Shown: one piece after another, positions 35,696-45,533 of the stretch
Layout of the letters: each line of letters starts with the position of its first letter
Position numbering within the stretch: the first letter of the stretch is position 1
Assembly: GCA_030524545.1 (NCBI GenBank)
Contig: JAUNGM010000011.1
Span: forward strand, 1-64,000
From: Eubacteriales bacterium
Lineage (GTDB): Bacteria > Bacillota > Clostridia > Lachnospirales > Lachnospiraceae
Reading direction: 5' to 3'
DNA: 64,000 bases
Translations under genes and position numbers: made by a program
The notes under the pieces: generated by a model
What the model saw: the letters and a program-made list of their open reading frames with translations, nothing else
Databases searched by the model: none
What the model was told of the DNA's origin: nothing

Positions 35696-36115
35696 TTAAT
35701 ACACTTCATCAAAATATCCAATGAACACCGACATCCGAAGCAGACCATCTTTCATCGAAAACGTCACATTCTCCGCCCGCTCTGCAATCTCCTTTAGCAG
35801 CGTCAGAGCCTCCCTGTCACAGAATTCAAAATGCTCCAAGTACAGATCAATGGTCGCCTGCCATTTCTGGTAATCAACCTCGCCCCGGATTTTTCCGCCG
35901 AACTGCCGGACGTAAGCGTCACACTCCCCAAGCAGGTATTCATAATCAGCTTTCTCTTTGGGAACCACACGCTTTGGGATTTTGTCCATTTCCTCCTGGT
36001 ACTTCTGAAAGAATCCAACCTCCATCAATGTGTCCAGAAAATCCTTTCCCTCTGCCTTATTGCTTCTCTCCCGGAATTCTTCTCCGTAGTCTTTTTCGTA
36101 TATTTCATTTTCCAT
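35696..36115 (-). CDS. hypothetical protein of an integrative element
   Basis: A 139-residue acidic, mostly helical protein with aromatic patches (YEYLLGECDAYVRQFGGKI, YQKWQATIDLYLEHFEF) and a final strand-rich end. AAAGGG lies upstream of the start at 36115. I do not recognise the family. Its place between element-type regulators suggests the same origin. Confidence 0.55.
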   Translation of the reverse strand: MENEIYEKDYGEEFRERSNKAEGKDFLDTLMEVGFFQKYQEEMDKIPKRVVPKEKADYEYLLGECDAYVRQFGGKIRGEVDYQKWQATIDLYLEHFEFCDREALTLLKEIAERAENVTFSMKDGLLRMSVFIGYFDEVY

Positions 36116-36261
36116 GCTTCGCACCCTTTCCTGTAGAATAATTTACCACTACGGGTAGGATGTTACCATAGATTTCTTATTATTCGTTGTCATGAAAGAT
36201 AACTTTATGGGTCTATATTGATAAGTTTATCAGTCTTTTCGTTTCAAGCTTATTTAAAACA

Positions 36262-36301
36262 GCCCCGGAATACAATGTATTTTAACACTGTGTTCCGGGG
36301 C
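36262..36301 (-). terminator. intrinsic terminator after the winged-helix gene
   Basis: GCCCCGGAA and TTCCGGGGC arms, followed on the minus strand by TGTTTTAAAT, start five bases after the stop of the gene at 36306. Confidence 0.8.
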
Positions 36302-36305
36302 CTTA

Positions 36306-36716
36306 CTATCCTATAAACTTATATCCACTATTAATCACAGTTTCTATGTATCCATCTCCGATTTTTCTCCTAATCTGGCTTATTACATTCGTCACAGCAG
36401 CACCACATCTATCGGCAGGCTCTTTCCACACGACCTCATATATCTGTTCCTTTGTAAACACCCATCCGGGATGCTGTGCCAAATAGAGTAACGTAAAAAA
36501 CTCATGATGACTCATCGGCACCAGTTCTCCCTTCCTACAGACCCTCTGCTCTTTTGGTTGAATTTCCAAGCCAGAGAAACACAACGTCTTAGCAGAAAGC
36601 GTCACCTCAGAATGGGAAGATAAATTTGTAACCCTACATCTTGTTTTCTTAGTCACAAATGAAATTACTTCCTGGAGGAAGGTATTCTCCGCTTCGATCA
36701 CTAGAATATTTACCAT
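36306..36716 (-). CDS. winged-helix protein lacking a receiver domain (second copy)
   Basis: A 136-residue paralogue of the gene at 28932. It has the same ILVIEA start, no phospho-acceptor Asp, and a winged helix (MSHHEFFTLLYLAQHPGWVF, IYEVVWKEPADRCGAAV, QIRRKIGDGYIETV). GGAGGTGGCAAT precedes the ATG. Two divergent copies 7 kb apart in the same cargo region suggest recurring capture of this gene by mobile elements. Confidence 0.78.
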   Translation of the reverse strand: MVNILVIEAENTFLQEVISFVTKKTRCRVTNLSSHSEVTLSAKTLCFSGLEIQPKEQRVCRKGELVPMSHHEFFTLLYLAQHPGWVFTKEQIYEVVWKEPADRCGAAVTNVISQIRRKIGDGYIETVINSGYKFIG

Positions 36717-36769
36717 ATTGCCACCTCCTGGATTTCATAATATTCCAAATTATAAGTTCAATCAGTCAG

Positions 36770-37546
36770 CTAAAATTTTGAGTTTATTTTATTCCGAATC
36801 CGGATAGTCCATCTATTCATGTGTTCCTTATTGTGCAGCAACATTTCATATGCTCTTTTTTCAGCGGAAACGTATCCGAATATGGATAAAGATAGAGCAA
36901 TTAACAAGATTCCAATAGCACTGAATGTATTTCCACCTGTTTTCAAATATTCATCTGCATAAATACTGCATAAACAACCGACAAACAGCAGGATTGTTGC
37001 TGTAATATTTGCCGTAAAATATTTTTTCCGCAATATTGTATATGTGTGTTTAAGCTGTTCAAGATAGTTCCCATCAAACAGCAGGGCTGTGTTTTTCCAG
37101 CCCTTATATTCATTCTCATAAAAGTTCTGTGTCGCTATAATCCCTATTCCTACAATGAGCAGAACCACACTGCTGAATAACTGCGGCATGGAATCTTCCT
37201 GCAAAAAGAAACATGGGATCACGGAACAGATGATAAAGAAGATTCCGACAGCACGGGCTTTCACCACTTTGTGGTGATACAACAAATAACCTTCAGCTTT
37301 TTCTCTGCTGATATAATAGCTGCCATCTTCCCTATCTTCCTTTTCATCCGCATCATCTTTTAGCAAGTAATCTACACTAACATGAAATATGTTGGCGAGT
37401 ACCAGTATTTTTTCTACATCCGGGCATCCCTGGTTGTTCTCCCATTTGCTGACAGCCTGTCTGGTTGTTCCAAGAACTTCTGACAATGCCTCCTGCGACA
37501 TGCCCTTCTCTTTTCTTAACTTATATATCTTTTCTCCTAAAGTCAT
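36770..37546 (-). CDS. XRE-family regulator with membrane C-terminus
   Basis: A 258-residue protein. The first 70 residues are an HTH (LGEKIYKLRKEKGMSQEALS, RQAVSKWENNQGCPDVEKI). Several hydrophobic helices follow (about 105-155 and 180-225). HTH-plus-membrane proteins of this kind sit next to FtsX-type ABC operons and are thought to sense their state or substrate at the membrane. GGAGGTATCGAGT precedes the start at 37546. Confidence 0.85.
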   Translation of the reverse strand: MTLGEKIYKLRKEKGMSQEALSEVLGTTRQAVSKWENNQGCPDVEKILVLANIFHVSVDYLLKDDADEKEDREDGSYYISREKAEGYLLYHHKVVKARAVGIFFIICSVIPCFFLQEDSMPQLFSSVVLLIVGIGIIATQNFYENEYKGWKNTALLFDGNYLEQLKHTYTILRKKYFTANITATILLFVGCLCSIYADEYLKTGGNTFSAIGILLIALSLSIFGYVSAEKRAYEMLLHNKEHMNRWTIRIRNKINSKF

Positions 37547-37634
37547 ACTCGATACCTCCTGACATTGTAACAATTACTGGTGTAAATAATCACTCTTGAA
37601 TATTATAACAAATTCTTTAGAATACAGCAGCCAC

Positions 37635-40094
37635 TTATTCCATACTTATCGCTTCCACAACAGAAATCTTCCTATAAATCCGCTTTGTAGTGATCAATCC
37701 GCCATAAATAGTAATAAGCATGAATATTCCAATGAAAAGTAATAATGTTTCTATTTCCAGATGAAAAACGAGGTTCCAGTGCAGCAGATTATTCAATGCC
37801 TTCACAAAAACCATATTCAGCAAAATTGCACAAAACCCTCCTGTGGCAGACGCAAAAACTGCTTTCATACCCCCATCTAAAATGCACTGCATATGCGCTT
37901 GAGAACGGGTGAGTCCCAGTGCTTTCAATATTGTTATGGAACAAATGTTTCCGCGAGTTTCTGAAACCATACAATTTATAATGATAAGCAAGGCGGAAAA
38001 CAATATAATCAAAAGTATCCCATACAATAGATATATTATCTGATTGTCGGCCTGCATCTCCACTTCCTTCATTTCCTGTACATCCCAGACAGCAAGATAG
38101 GGATCCGTGCTGCCATTCTTAAAATTCTTCTTAAATGTATCGAACTCACAGCCGGGATTTAGGACAACATTTACATATCGGATTTTATAATCAGAAACAG
38201 CAGAAAGAAAACCATCCATTCCGATCAATGCAGATTTTCCGTCATTCAAGATAGAAGCATAACTGCCTTCTATTGTAAACTTCTGTCCATTAACTTCTAT
38301 CTCATCACCAATTTTTAATCTGCATTTCTGCAAAACAAAATCAGATAAGAGGATGCTATCTGGCTTTTCCAATGCGTTCCATTCATCCGTAGTAATATCC
38401 ATAAATGACATCAATTGATCTCTGTTTTGTGCTTCATGAGCGTACCCGTTTAACTGGATTTCTACACCATTACAGTCAAAATAGGATTGATAAAGCGGAT
38501 ATATTTCTGATACCTCTTCTCTGTTTTCCAGCATATCCAAATCTGTATTTGTTATCGAAGCTCCTGATACAGAGCGTACGACTGCATCCCCGAAATAAGA
38601 ATAGTCTGCCAATTTATTCAATGTTACATTCAACTGTTGAAATGTGCAGCTTAATCCGGTTATAAAGGTTATAATCAGTGCCAACAAAACCACAGTCCTC
38701 TGATTCTTTTTTCTGTTCTTTTGATAATTGTTCCTTACAATTAGTTTGCAATAATCAGGAAAACAGGGTATCTTCTGCGTGATCAGCCGGGCAAACTTGG
38801 GATAAAAAAGCCTTACGGTTATAAGAATCAAAAAAATATCTGCGCTAATCTGCAAAATGATACTTAAAAGGACATGGACTTTTAGAACAATCCCCAAAAT
38901 TCCAACAGTTACACAAAATACACATAAACAAAACGTGGTGCTCTGATTATTTTCTTTTTCAACCACATCCGGGTATTTCAGCAAACCGTCTACTATAGAT
39001 TCCCGTGCCACCCTGTGCGCTAAAAGCAGAGCAATCACAAAACCTCCAACGATACAACAAATAGCAGCAAAGAAGATCGCCACATAAGGGATTTCCAGAG
39101 GAATATCTCCCATATGCAGCAGGCTGGCTATCATTCCGGTCATAACCCTGGCCGATATGAAACCGAGAACCAGTCCCAGTGAGGAACCGGTCAGGCAAAA
39201 TACACCTCCCATTTTACCTAACAGAGAATATAACTCCTGTTTTGTCGCTCCCAACACTTTCAAAACTGCCAGTTCTTTCCTTGCGCCATATAAATAATGA
39301 TTGATAGTAATACCCATAAGATAATACCCTAAAAGAAGCAGCATACCCGATACTGCATAAAAAATGTTAAAAAAGATATTAAGCTCGTTGTCAAAGGATG
39401 TGGAATTTTCATTAGCGTCAGTAATAATATAATCCTTGCCGATAGCTGTTGCCATCTGATCTTTTACATAATCAAGCTTTTGCTTTCCTGACAAGGCAAT
39501 CCGGTACTCTTGGGCCTTCATCTCAGTTTCCTGTCCAATATCTACTACCATACATTGGAAGGAATTTTTTGTGACGGTACCACTGTTCTTCAACACACCG
39601 GAAATTTGATAATTTCTCTCCCCGTTAACATTACGGACTGAGATACTATCCCCAACAGAGAGCGCATATTCCTTTTCCAGCATTTCTGTAATCAAACACT
39701 CTTCCTTCTGAGGTCTTTGACCTTCTGCCAGAATCAAAGTCTGCCGCTTAATCTCCTCTTGAGGGTCGGTGTCAATCATGAGAACTGGTGACAAACCATC
39801 CGCCGTTTCTATATAGTCTTCGTTTTCCGCATAAGGAATGATACTTTCAATCCCTAATTCTGCCTGCAAATCAGATGTAATCTGCAAAGGATTTTCTACT
39901 TTCGGTCTGATAATCAAATCAGCACCGGAAGATCTGTTTCCTATATAATTGTTATAATAATTTTTCGTAGACAATGTGCTGATCGCCGTCGCCACAAAAA
40001 TCATAACACCCAACGAAATGGATAAAACAGCCAGGATATTTTTTTCTTTATCCATTTTTAATTTTTTACGTAAATATAAAGCTCCACCACTCAT
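37635..40094 (-). CDS. ABC transporter permease, FtsX/MacB type (second system)
   Basis: An 819-residue protein with the FtsX plan: a helix near 20-40 (NILAVLSISLGVMIFVATAI), a large outside domain, a three-helix bundle at about 235-365, a second half with a helix near 465, and a final bundle at about 685-810. It starts inside the ATPase gene's stop (ATGA). The membrane-linked XRE regulator lies downstream. Substrate unknown; antimicrobial peptides are the usual guess. Confidence 0.88.
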   Translation of the reverse strand: MSGGALYLRKKLKMDKEKNILAVLSISLGVMIFVATAISTLSTKNYYNNYIGNRSSGADLIIRPKVENPLQITSDLQAELGIESIIPYAENEDYIETADGLSPVLMIDTDPQEEIKRQTLILAEGQRPQKEECLITEMLEKEYALSVGDSISVRNVNGERNYQISGVLKNSGTVTKNSFQCMVVDIGQETEMKAQEYRIALSGKQKLDYVKDQMATAIGKDYIITDANENSTSFDNELNIFFNIFYAVSGMLLLLGYYLMGITINHYLYGARKELAVLKVLGATKQELYSLLGKMGGVFCLTGSSLGLVLGFISARVMTGMIASLLHMGDIPLEIPYVAIFFAAICCIVGGFVIALLLAHRVARESIVDGLLKYPDVVEKENNQSTTFCLCVFCVTVGILGIVLKVHVLLSIILQISADIFLILITVRLFYPKFARLITQKIPCFPDYCKLIVRNNYQKNRKKNQRTVVLLALIITFITGLSCTFQQLNVTLNKLADYSYFGDAVVRSVSGASITNTDLDMLENREEVSEIYPLYQSYFDCNGVEIQLNGYAHEAQNRDQLMSFMDITTDEWNALEKPDSILLSDFVLQKCRLKIGDEIEVNGQKFTIEGSYASILNDGKSALIGMDGFLSAVSDYKIRYVNVVLNPGCEFDTFKKNFKNGSTDPYLAVWDVQEMKEVEMQADNQIIYLLYGILLIILFSALLIIINCMVSETRGNICSITILKALGLTRSQAHMQCILDGGMKAVFASATGGFCAILLNMVFVKALNNLLHWNLVFHLEIETLLLFIGIFMLITIYGGLITTKRIYRKISVVEAISME

Positions 40095-40759
40095 TTTACC
40101 CCACCATCCTTTACCTGTATGGTTCTTTCCGCATATGATTGGTCTTGTAATGAATGGGTCACCATCAGAATCGTTGTCTCGTTGTCTCCATTGATCTTCT
40201 TTAACAGTTTCATTACTTCTTTTTTGTTCCGGCTGTCCAAATTTCCAGTTGGTTCATCTGCAAAAATCAGCAACGGATTTGTCACAATCGCCCGTGCAAT
40301 CGCCACACGTTGGTTTTGTCCGCCTGAGAGTTTTTCCGGGGTATTCCCGAAATACTGACTTAACCCTACATAAGATAAAGCCTTCTCTGCCGCTTCATGG
40401 GCCATTTCCTTTTTTACCCCATCAATTAGTAAGGGGAGCATGACATTTTCAACCACAGTCAGCTCCGGAAGCAGATTGTAGCTTTGAAAAATGAAACCCA
40501 CATTTTTCCTTCTGAACATGGCTTTTTGCGATTCACTCATTTTTGTAATACATTCATTGTTAATATAGACATCTCCCCCGGTAGGTTCCAAAAAGCCGGC
40601 TAACAAATTTAGCAATGTGGTTTTACCAGAACCACTTTCCCCATGTATGGCTATAAACTCACCTTTTTGAATTTGAAGATTGACATGATTAATAACCATA
40701 CTATCCCGATATGCAGTAATATAACTTTTGCATAAATCTCTCGTTTCCAATAATGCCAT
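40091..40759 (-). CDS. ABC transporter ATP-binding protein (second system)
   Basis: A 222-residue ATPase with Walker A GESGSGKTT, Q-loop FIFQSYNLLPELT, signature LSGGQNQR, Walker [13 protein letters not shown] and the switch His in MVTHSLQ. GGAGGTGCTTACTT precedes the ATG. It forms an operon with the overlapping permease. A terminator upstream (40951-40983) separates it from the island beyond. Confidence 0.92.
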   Translation of the reverse strand: MALLETRDLCKSYITAYRDSMVINHVNLQIQKGEFIAIHGESGSGKTTLLNLLAGFLEPTGGDVYINNECITKMSESQKAMFRRKNVGFIFQSYNLLPELTVVENVMLPLLIDGVKKEMAHEAAEKALSYVGLSQYFGNTPEKLSGGQNQRVAIARAIVTNPLLIFADEPTGNLDSRNKKEVMKLLKKINGDNETTILMVTHSLQDQSYAERTIQVKDGGVK

Positions 40760-41473
40760 AAGTAAGCACCTCCTGTTCTATGGATAGATGATACAATTTC
40801 ACGCCTGGTAATTCCATATTTCAGAAGATGCACTTTCGCAACTACACGTTGCAGTTTGGTTGCATACCTGTTATTGAGGTTATTTTCACAAAAATAGCAG
40901 CTTTCATCCTTCAAATGCACCCTATCGTTTTTTGAGTATGGGTAATCGTTAAAAATGCACCCTCCGACTGCCAAGGGTGCATTGTATCAATTTGTGGTAC
41001 GCAAGCCAGTGAGATGGTACGCCAATAATCATCAATACATATCTCCAAAAGCGGCTTCATACAAACGGCACCTCATATTTCTACGAGGCACCGTTTATCT
41101 CATTTTTCTTCAAATTGTCAAACCTGTCAACTCGACCTGCAAATATCCAACCAGTCTACTCAACCTACCCATTTTGCAAGCTGTCAACTCAACCCTACGC
41201 TATTTTTTCAAGTAGATATGTTTCCATTAACAGCAAACTTATCATTTTCCGATTGGGCTGTCCTGTGTCCTAAATCCGCTCCACCTCGGAAGTCCCTTGT
41301 TTTCAAGCCTTTTTCATACATCTACTTCTCGACTTTCGACATCAAACATACGACCTCGACATGCGGTGAAAGTTATTTCTTATACTAAATAGCGAAACTA
41401 TTACCTTTTGCGAAAAGGTTTATATGCCACTTAGGGGGGATAACGTTTACCCCTATATATTTTATAAGAGATT
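40760..41473. other. intergenic region with hairpins and short repeats
   Basis: About 715 bases without a supported gene. It has a minus-strand terminator (40951-40983), a second imperfect hairpin at 41063-41096 (AAACGG...CCGTTT), and three copies of GTC(A/T)ACTC(G/A)ACC at 41126, 41154 and 41183, spaced 28-29 bases. This may mark a junction between inserted segments. Confidence 0.5.
40951..40983 (-). terminator. intrinsic terminator
   Basis: On the minus strand AATGCACCCT pairs with AGGGTGCATT and is followed by TTT. It insulates the ABC operon at 37.6-40.8 kb from transcripts coming from the RtcB-like operon. Confidence 0.75.
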
Positions 41474-42022
41474 TTACATTAACAGTAATTTTTCTAAAGA
41501 GAGTATTTCTCCATAAGGAAAATTTATAGTATTCCATATCTCTTGGGTAATTATAGTATTACTTAATGTAAGTAATAGCATTTTCAAAAATTGGTTATGC
41601 GAACATATTAATATATTTCCATCTTCTTTATTCATTAATTGCAGAAACTCAGTTGCCCTATTCTTAAAATCAACATATGATTCACCGGAAGGAGGAGTCG
41701 AAAAAAGTCTGAATTTTCCATTAATAAATAATTCAGGGCTGTTACTGACAATAAAAGATTTTAGCTTCCCTTCCCAAATCCCCATATCACGTTCATATAG
41801 TAATTTCGAATATCGAACCGGAACTTTTGGGTTGGTTTTAAAATAACAATCAATGGTTTGTCTACAACGCAATGCATCGGAGCAATAAACTAAATCAATA
41901 TGATAAGAATTCGTTATCAATTTTTCATTTTCTATGGACTGCGTAAGACTCCTTCCATTTATTAATTGTCTAGTATTATTAGAAGTTTTCAAATGCCTCA
42001 AAAAAAAATAGTTTCTGCTCAT
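41474..42022 (-). CDS. histidine phosphatase superfamily protein
   Basis: A 182-residue phosphatase of the phosphoglycerate mutase-like fold. The first motif is FLRHLKTSNN with Arg-His at residues 9-10, where the family usually has RHGxT. Then come CSDALRCRQT, ERDMGIWEGK (acid residue) and the second catalytic His in ICSHNQFLKML. The unusual Leu after RH and the gene pairing suggest a dedicated substrate. It starts at the stop of the RtcB-like gene (TAATG) and so is translated with it. It may act on phosphorylated RNA ends or nucleotides, an inference from the partner only. Confidence 0.85.
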   Translation of the reverse strand: MSRNYFFLRHLKTSNNTRQLINGRSLTQSIENEKLITNSYHIDLVYCSDALRCRQTIDCYFKTNPKVPVRYSKLLYERDMGIWEGKLKSFIVSNSPELFINGKFRLFSTPPSGESYVDFKNRATEFLQLMNKEDGNILICSHNQFLKMLLLTLSNTIITQEIWNTINFPYGEILSLEKLLLM

Positions 42023-44625
42023 TAATCAGTTTTCTCCCTCTCTATAGCTCTAATGCTGTTTTTGGAGTATTCGCATACAGGTAATAATGTTTTCACAATT
42101 TTACCCTGTATATAGTTATGTCCCATCTGAAGAAATTCTTCTCCATCTTTAAATTGTCGAATCTTTTTCCCAGGACATTCAATATGTTCTTGTGATTTAA
42201 TCTGCGATGGATAATCTCCTTCATCTGTAGTAATAATGAGATTCCCACTTTCTTTATGCACTTTAATATTTGTAACATGTTCGATTTCTTGCCCCCATCC
42301 ATGTGGTACTAAACATACCTTCCCCTTTTTTTCGCCAAGGTTAATTTGAAAATTATCCGGTCCTATTTCAAAAATATACACTGGTTTTTGATATGCTGAA
42401 AAAATGGGGACTTGTGTTCCAACCGGTTCCACAAATGTACCGATAGCTATAGATTGACTTGTAGGCATGTAATAATGATGTCTCATCCAATTTTCGTCAT
42501 TTAAAAAATCCCCACCATTGATTTTTTTTGCTAACCAAAAATGGATCTGTTCATTATACCTTTGAAAATTCTTAACCATACGAATAAAATAGCGTGCATC
42601 TTCATCCTTTAGATATTTAAAATATCGTCCATCTTTACCTTCAATATGTTTCACTTTATCACTATACCAATTTCCTTCAACAGGGTACAATCCCATATAC
42701 GAGTGTTTTAATTCATTTGCAGATGAATGCATAACAATGTAATACTCATCCGAAGAAGAATCTTTTGCAAGTAAGAGAAAATGGTTTCCTGTTGTAAAAC
42801 TAAAAGAATATCCTTTTTCTTCAGAGGCTTTCTGAGAGTATTTTTTTACCGTATCATAAAAGGTTTCTGGATATGTAATCCATTGGGGGTTAATTCTATC
42901 TAGTTTATATACGCTGCTTGTACAAATATTAACGGTAGCATCTACCGGAACCATGTCAATTCCACAATGCCATGTGACCAGCATTCCGGTAGCAAAACCA
43001 CCTGCTAAGCGCTGCACATTATTAGGAAACCCTAAGTCTAGTGAAGGAATTATATGACAAAAGCTATTTTCACTTTGATCATGTTTTTTTATTGCTTCTG
43101 TAAATAGAAGTTCTGTTTCGTGAATATATGGTAACAATATTTGCTGTGTTCTATCGTTAAGTAGATTTTCAGGATTATATAAATCTACGTATTTCTGCAT
43201 ATATGAGCTAGGTATAAATTCACCTATTCGTCCTTTATCAGAGCTCCACGTACTGCACACATAATTGAAAATCTGTTTTTCATATACCTTATGAAGATAG
43301 ATATTATCATAAGCGGAATTGCGTAAAAATTCCCTCCATTCCATATGGTAGCTACGAGCACTGAAACGCTCTGGTAATGGATCATCCACATCAACATCAG
43401 GATAGATGATGGTACTATTGCTCATTATCATATTCAGATATTCTCGATGTGCTTTATATTCAGATGTTTCCGAGTCATAATAGTAATCTGCTGCATGAAG
43501 CATAAAATTGCCTTTATATAAACGTTTATAATTCCACAACTTATTGGTTCGGAAGGCAAGAAATTCTTCTGTCATAACAGCGTGGTCAATTTGTAATAAT
43601 GGAAGAAAATAAATATGAAGGCTGATATTATATCCCTTTTCTTTTTCTTCATGTATTTCTCTATATATATTTTCCTGCAGGGACTTTATTGCTTCATCAA
43701 TATCTCTAATAGGTTGTCCACATTCAGTAGATTCTTCAAAAATTAAAGGATCTGTAAGAAGTATTGATAAACGGGTCAGCTGATGATTTCTAATTGCCTC
43801 TATCAGTTCGTTAGAAACATCATTAGAATCGCCACGTCTAAAAGCTTCTCGAAGAGATGCTCCAGCGATTATCAAATGTCCGCTTGCACTTTTGACAAGT
43901 TTGCGCCGTAAATCCCAAAATCCATCGTTTATACATACTGAAGAGGATTGCCGTAAATTAAACGGGGTATTATTCATACGGTCAAAATATTCTGTGAATT
44001 CTTTGTATTGTGTCCTTGGAAACTTATTTACGAGCATACAAGTAGCTCCCTGCAAAATGGAAAATAAAAACAACATATGAAAAAATTCAGGATATCGTTT
44101 TTTACCATATAAAAAAAGTATATATTTCCGTACATAATCTAAAGCAATGACATCACTATGATGAGTAGTGCTTTTTTTATTATTTTTACAGGTTTCCTGA
44201 ACTTTAGTTAGGGCTTCATGCACTAAAGGCATTTTTTGAAGTGCAAAGTCAGCGCAGATGTTTTTTTCTGCACAAAATATTCTATCATAGATATCTCTTG
44301 GCACTAGTTTAGCATAATCTTCATATGAGTTAGAAATATATTTCGCCAATTCCTCTCGTACACTGAGTATCCCATTTGCATTAGTTCCTGTCATAAGGTT
44401 ACTAAGAAGCGAACGATCTGCTCCAAATAAACGTTGATAAATATTTGTTTTTCCTTTATTAATAAATTCTACAGGAATAATCATATTTAAGCATGCTCTG
44501 TTATCTTCGTTTGGAAAAAAAGTTTTAAGATCATCACCATTATAGAGAATATCCTGACCATTTAAAATTTCGTTTAGTATTTGTTTAAATCCTTGTATAG
44601 GGTTTATAATTTTTTGTTTTGCCAT
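42022..44625 (-). CDS. large protein with divergent RtcB-like (RNA ligase) C-terminal half
   Basis: An 867-residue protein with GGAGGTAATT before its ATG. The C-terminal half carries RtcB motifs in the right order: GIDM (Asp 557), TGNHF (612-616), MHSS (His 633), RHHYY (715-719) and PHGWGQ (His 775, matching the SHGAG catalytic His of RtcB). The metal-binding Cys of the DIGCG motif is replaced by Pro. RtcB joins RNA 2',3'-cyclic or 3'-phosphate ends to 5'-OH ends using GTP and manganese. The region about 245-420 (HLIIAGASLREAF, LSILLTDP, YNISLHIYFLPL) looks like a phospholipase D-like sensor fold without HKD catalysis. The operon partner is a histidine phosphatase. RNA repair or phage defence is possible. 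Confidence 0.6.
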   Translation of the reverse strand: MAKQKIINPIQGFKQILNEILNGQDILYNGDDLKTFFPNEDNRACLNMIIPVEFINKGKTNIYQRLFGADRSLLSNLMTGTNANGILSVREELAKYISNSYEDYAKLVPRDIYDRIFCAEKNICADFALQKMPLVHEALTKVQETCKNNKKSTTHHSDVIALDYVRKYILFLYGKKRYPEFFHMLFLFSILQGATCMLVNKFPRTQYKEFTEYFDRMNNTPFNLRQSSSVCINDGFWDLRRKLVKSASGHLIIAGASLREAFRRGDSNDVSNELIEAIRNHQLTRLSILLTDPLIFEESTECGQPIRDIDEAIKSLQENIYREIHEEKEKGYNISLHIYFLPLLQIDHAVMTEEFLAFRTNKLWNYKRLYKGNFMLHAADYYYDSETSEYKAHREYLNMIMSNSTIIYPDVDVDDPLPERFSARSYHMEWREFLRNSAYDNIYLHKVYEKQIFNYVCSTWSSDKGRIGEFIPSSYMQKYVDLYNPENLLNDRTQQILLPYIHETELLFTEAIKKHDQSENSFCHIIPSLDLGFPNNVQRLAGGFATGMLVTWHCGIDMVPVDATVNICTSSVYKLDRINPQWITYPETFYDTVKKYSQKASEEKGYSFSFTTGNHFLLLAKDSSSDEYYIVMHSSANELKHSYMGLYPVEGNWYSDKVKHIEGKDGRYFKYLKDEDARYFIRMVKNFQRYNEQIHFWLAKKINGGDFLNDENWMRHHYYMPTSQSIAIGTFVEPVGTQVPIFSAYQKPVYIFEIGPDNFQINLGEKKGKVCLVPHGWGQEIEHVTNIKVHKESGNLIITTDEGDYPSQIKSQEHIECPGKKIRQFKDGEEFLQMGHNYIQGKIVKTLLPVCEYSKNSIRAIEREKTD

Positions 44626-45533
44626 ATAGAATTACCTCCATATTTTAATAATATCATGGGTGATCCACCTAAAGGGAATTACATCTATATGATAACATAC
44701 AATGGCTTTCTTAGGCAGATACTTTTTCAGATTGCCGGAAAATTTATGAATCCACCCACACTCAATTTCTGTCTCTCCTACAAAAGCACATTGACCTCAA
44801 TGAAATCGTTCTCGTTTCCCTATGTATTAACGGGAATATCCCGCAAATACCCTCTGTACGATCTTTATGAGTGCTTATCATTTAACTTTTTTGACTCTCT
44901 GCTCCTTGTTTTATTTCAGCATCTTCGTGAATTCTGTGGCTTCGCCAAGGTTCCAGTCTCTTCTTAAATCACCCGCTATAAACAGCTTTTTCTTGAAAAT
45001 ATGCTGTTTTCAGCCATCTTCTGAACCACTCTGTCAGACAATCGATTCCTTACACGGATATGAACCTTTTTGATTTATCTGGTATTAAAACTTAGATTTC
45101 CCAAGTGTGCCAACCGTATCATCAAATAACTGAAAGCTTACGCAATTGCATAATCTTACCACGTGTACCTTTTTTTATCTCATAAATTCTAAAATTCCAA
45201 GGTTCAACATTGTTTGTTTAAAATTACAAACCCATTTTGCAATTACCTATTAATAATATCAAAAATCAAACAAAATATCATTGGTTTTATACGAAATTGT
45301 TGTCACTTATTCACTATATAAATGCCAACAGATATTGTTTCTAGCCGTTATCCCAGAAAACACGTTATGTAAATTGTTATCTGGAAGATATATTACCAAC
45401 AGATATTAATTTAGTCGGTATGGGGGCGTTTGGTTAATCTACCACCCATACAGATAAAAATAAAGCAAATTACATTTATACTTTTTTTTGATAAGGTAGT
45501 GATAGCAAAAAAGTAATAGAAGGGAGGGTTATT
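44626..45533. other. AT-rich intergenic region, remnants only
   Basis: About 900 bases, very AT-rich, without a supported gene. Minus-strand frames near 44650-45080 read as broken pieces with several stops. Two copies of CCAACAGATATT occur at 45325 and 45396. Likely decayed insertion debris. Confidence 0.45.

Noticed and set aside
40651-40974. 107-codon minus-strand frame over the ABC ATPase start
   Set aside because: It overlaps the well-supported ATPase start and a terminator, has no ribosome site, and gives an unnatural protein.
42770-42890. Calling the 867-residue protein a true RtcB RNA ligase
   Set aside because: Motif order fits, but the metal-binding Cys is Pro and overall similarity is low, so only an RtcB-like fold is claimed.
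44581-44967. 128-codon plus-strand frame at the 5' end of the RtcB-like gene
   Set aside because: No ribosome site, overlaps a well-supported start, and the composition is that of AT-rich noise.
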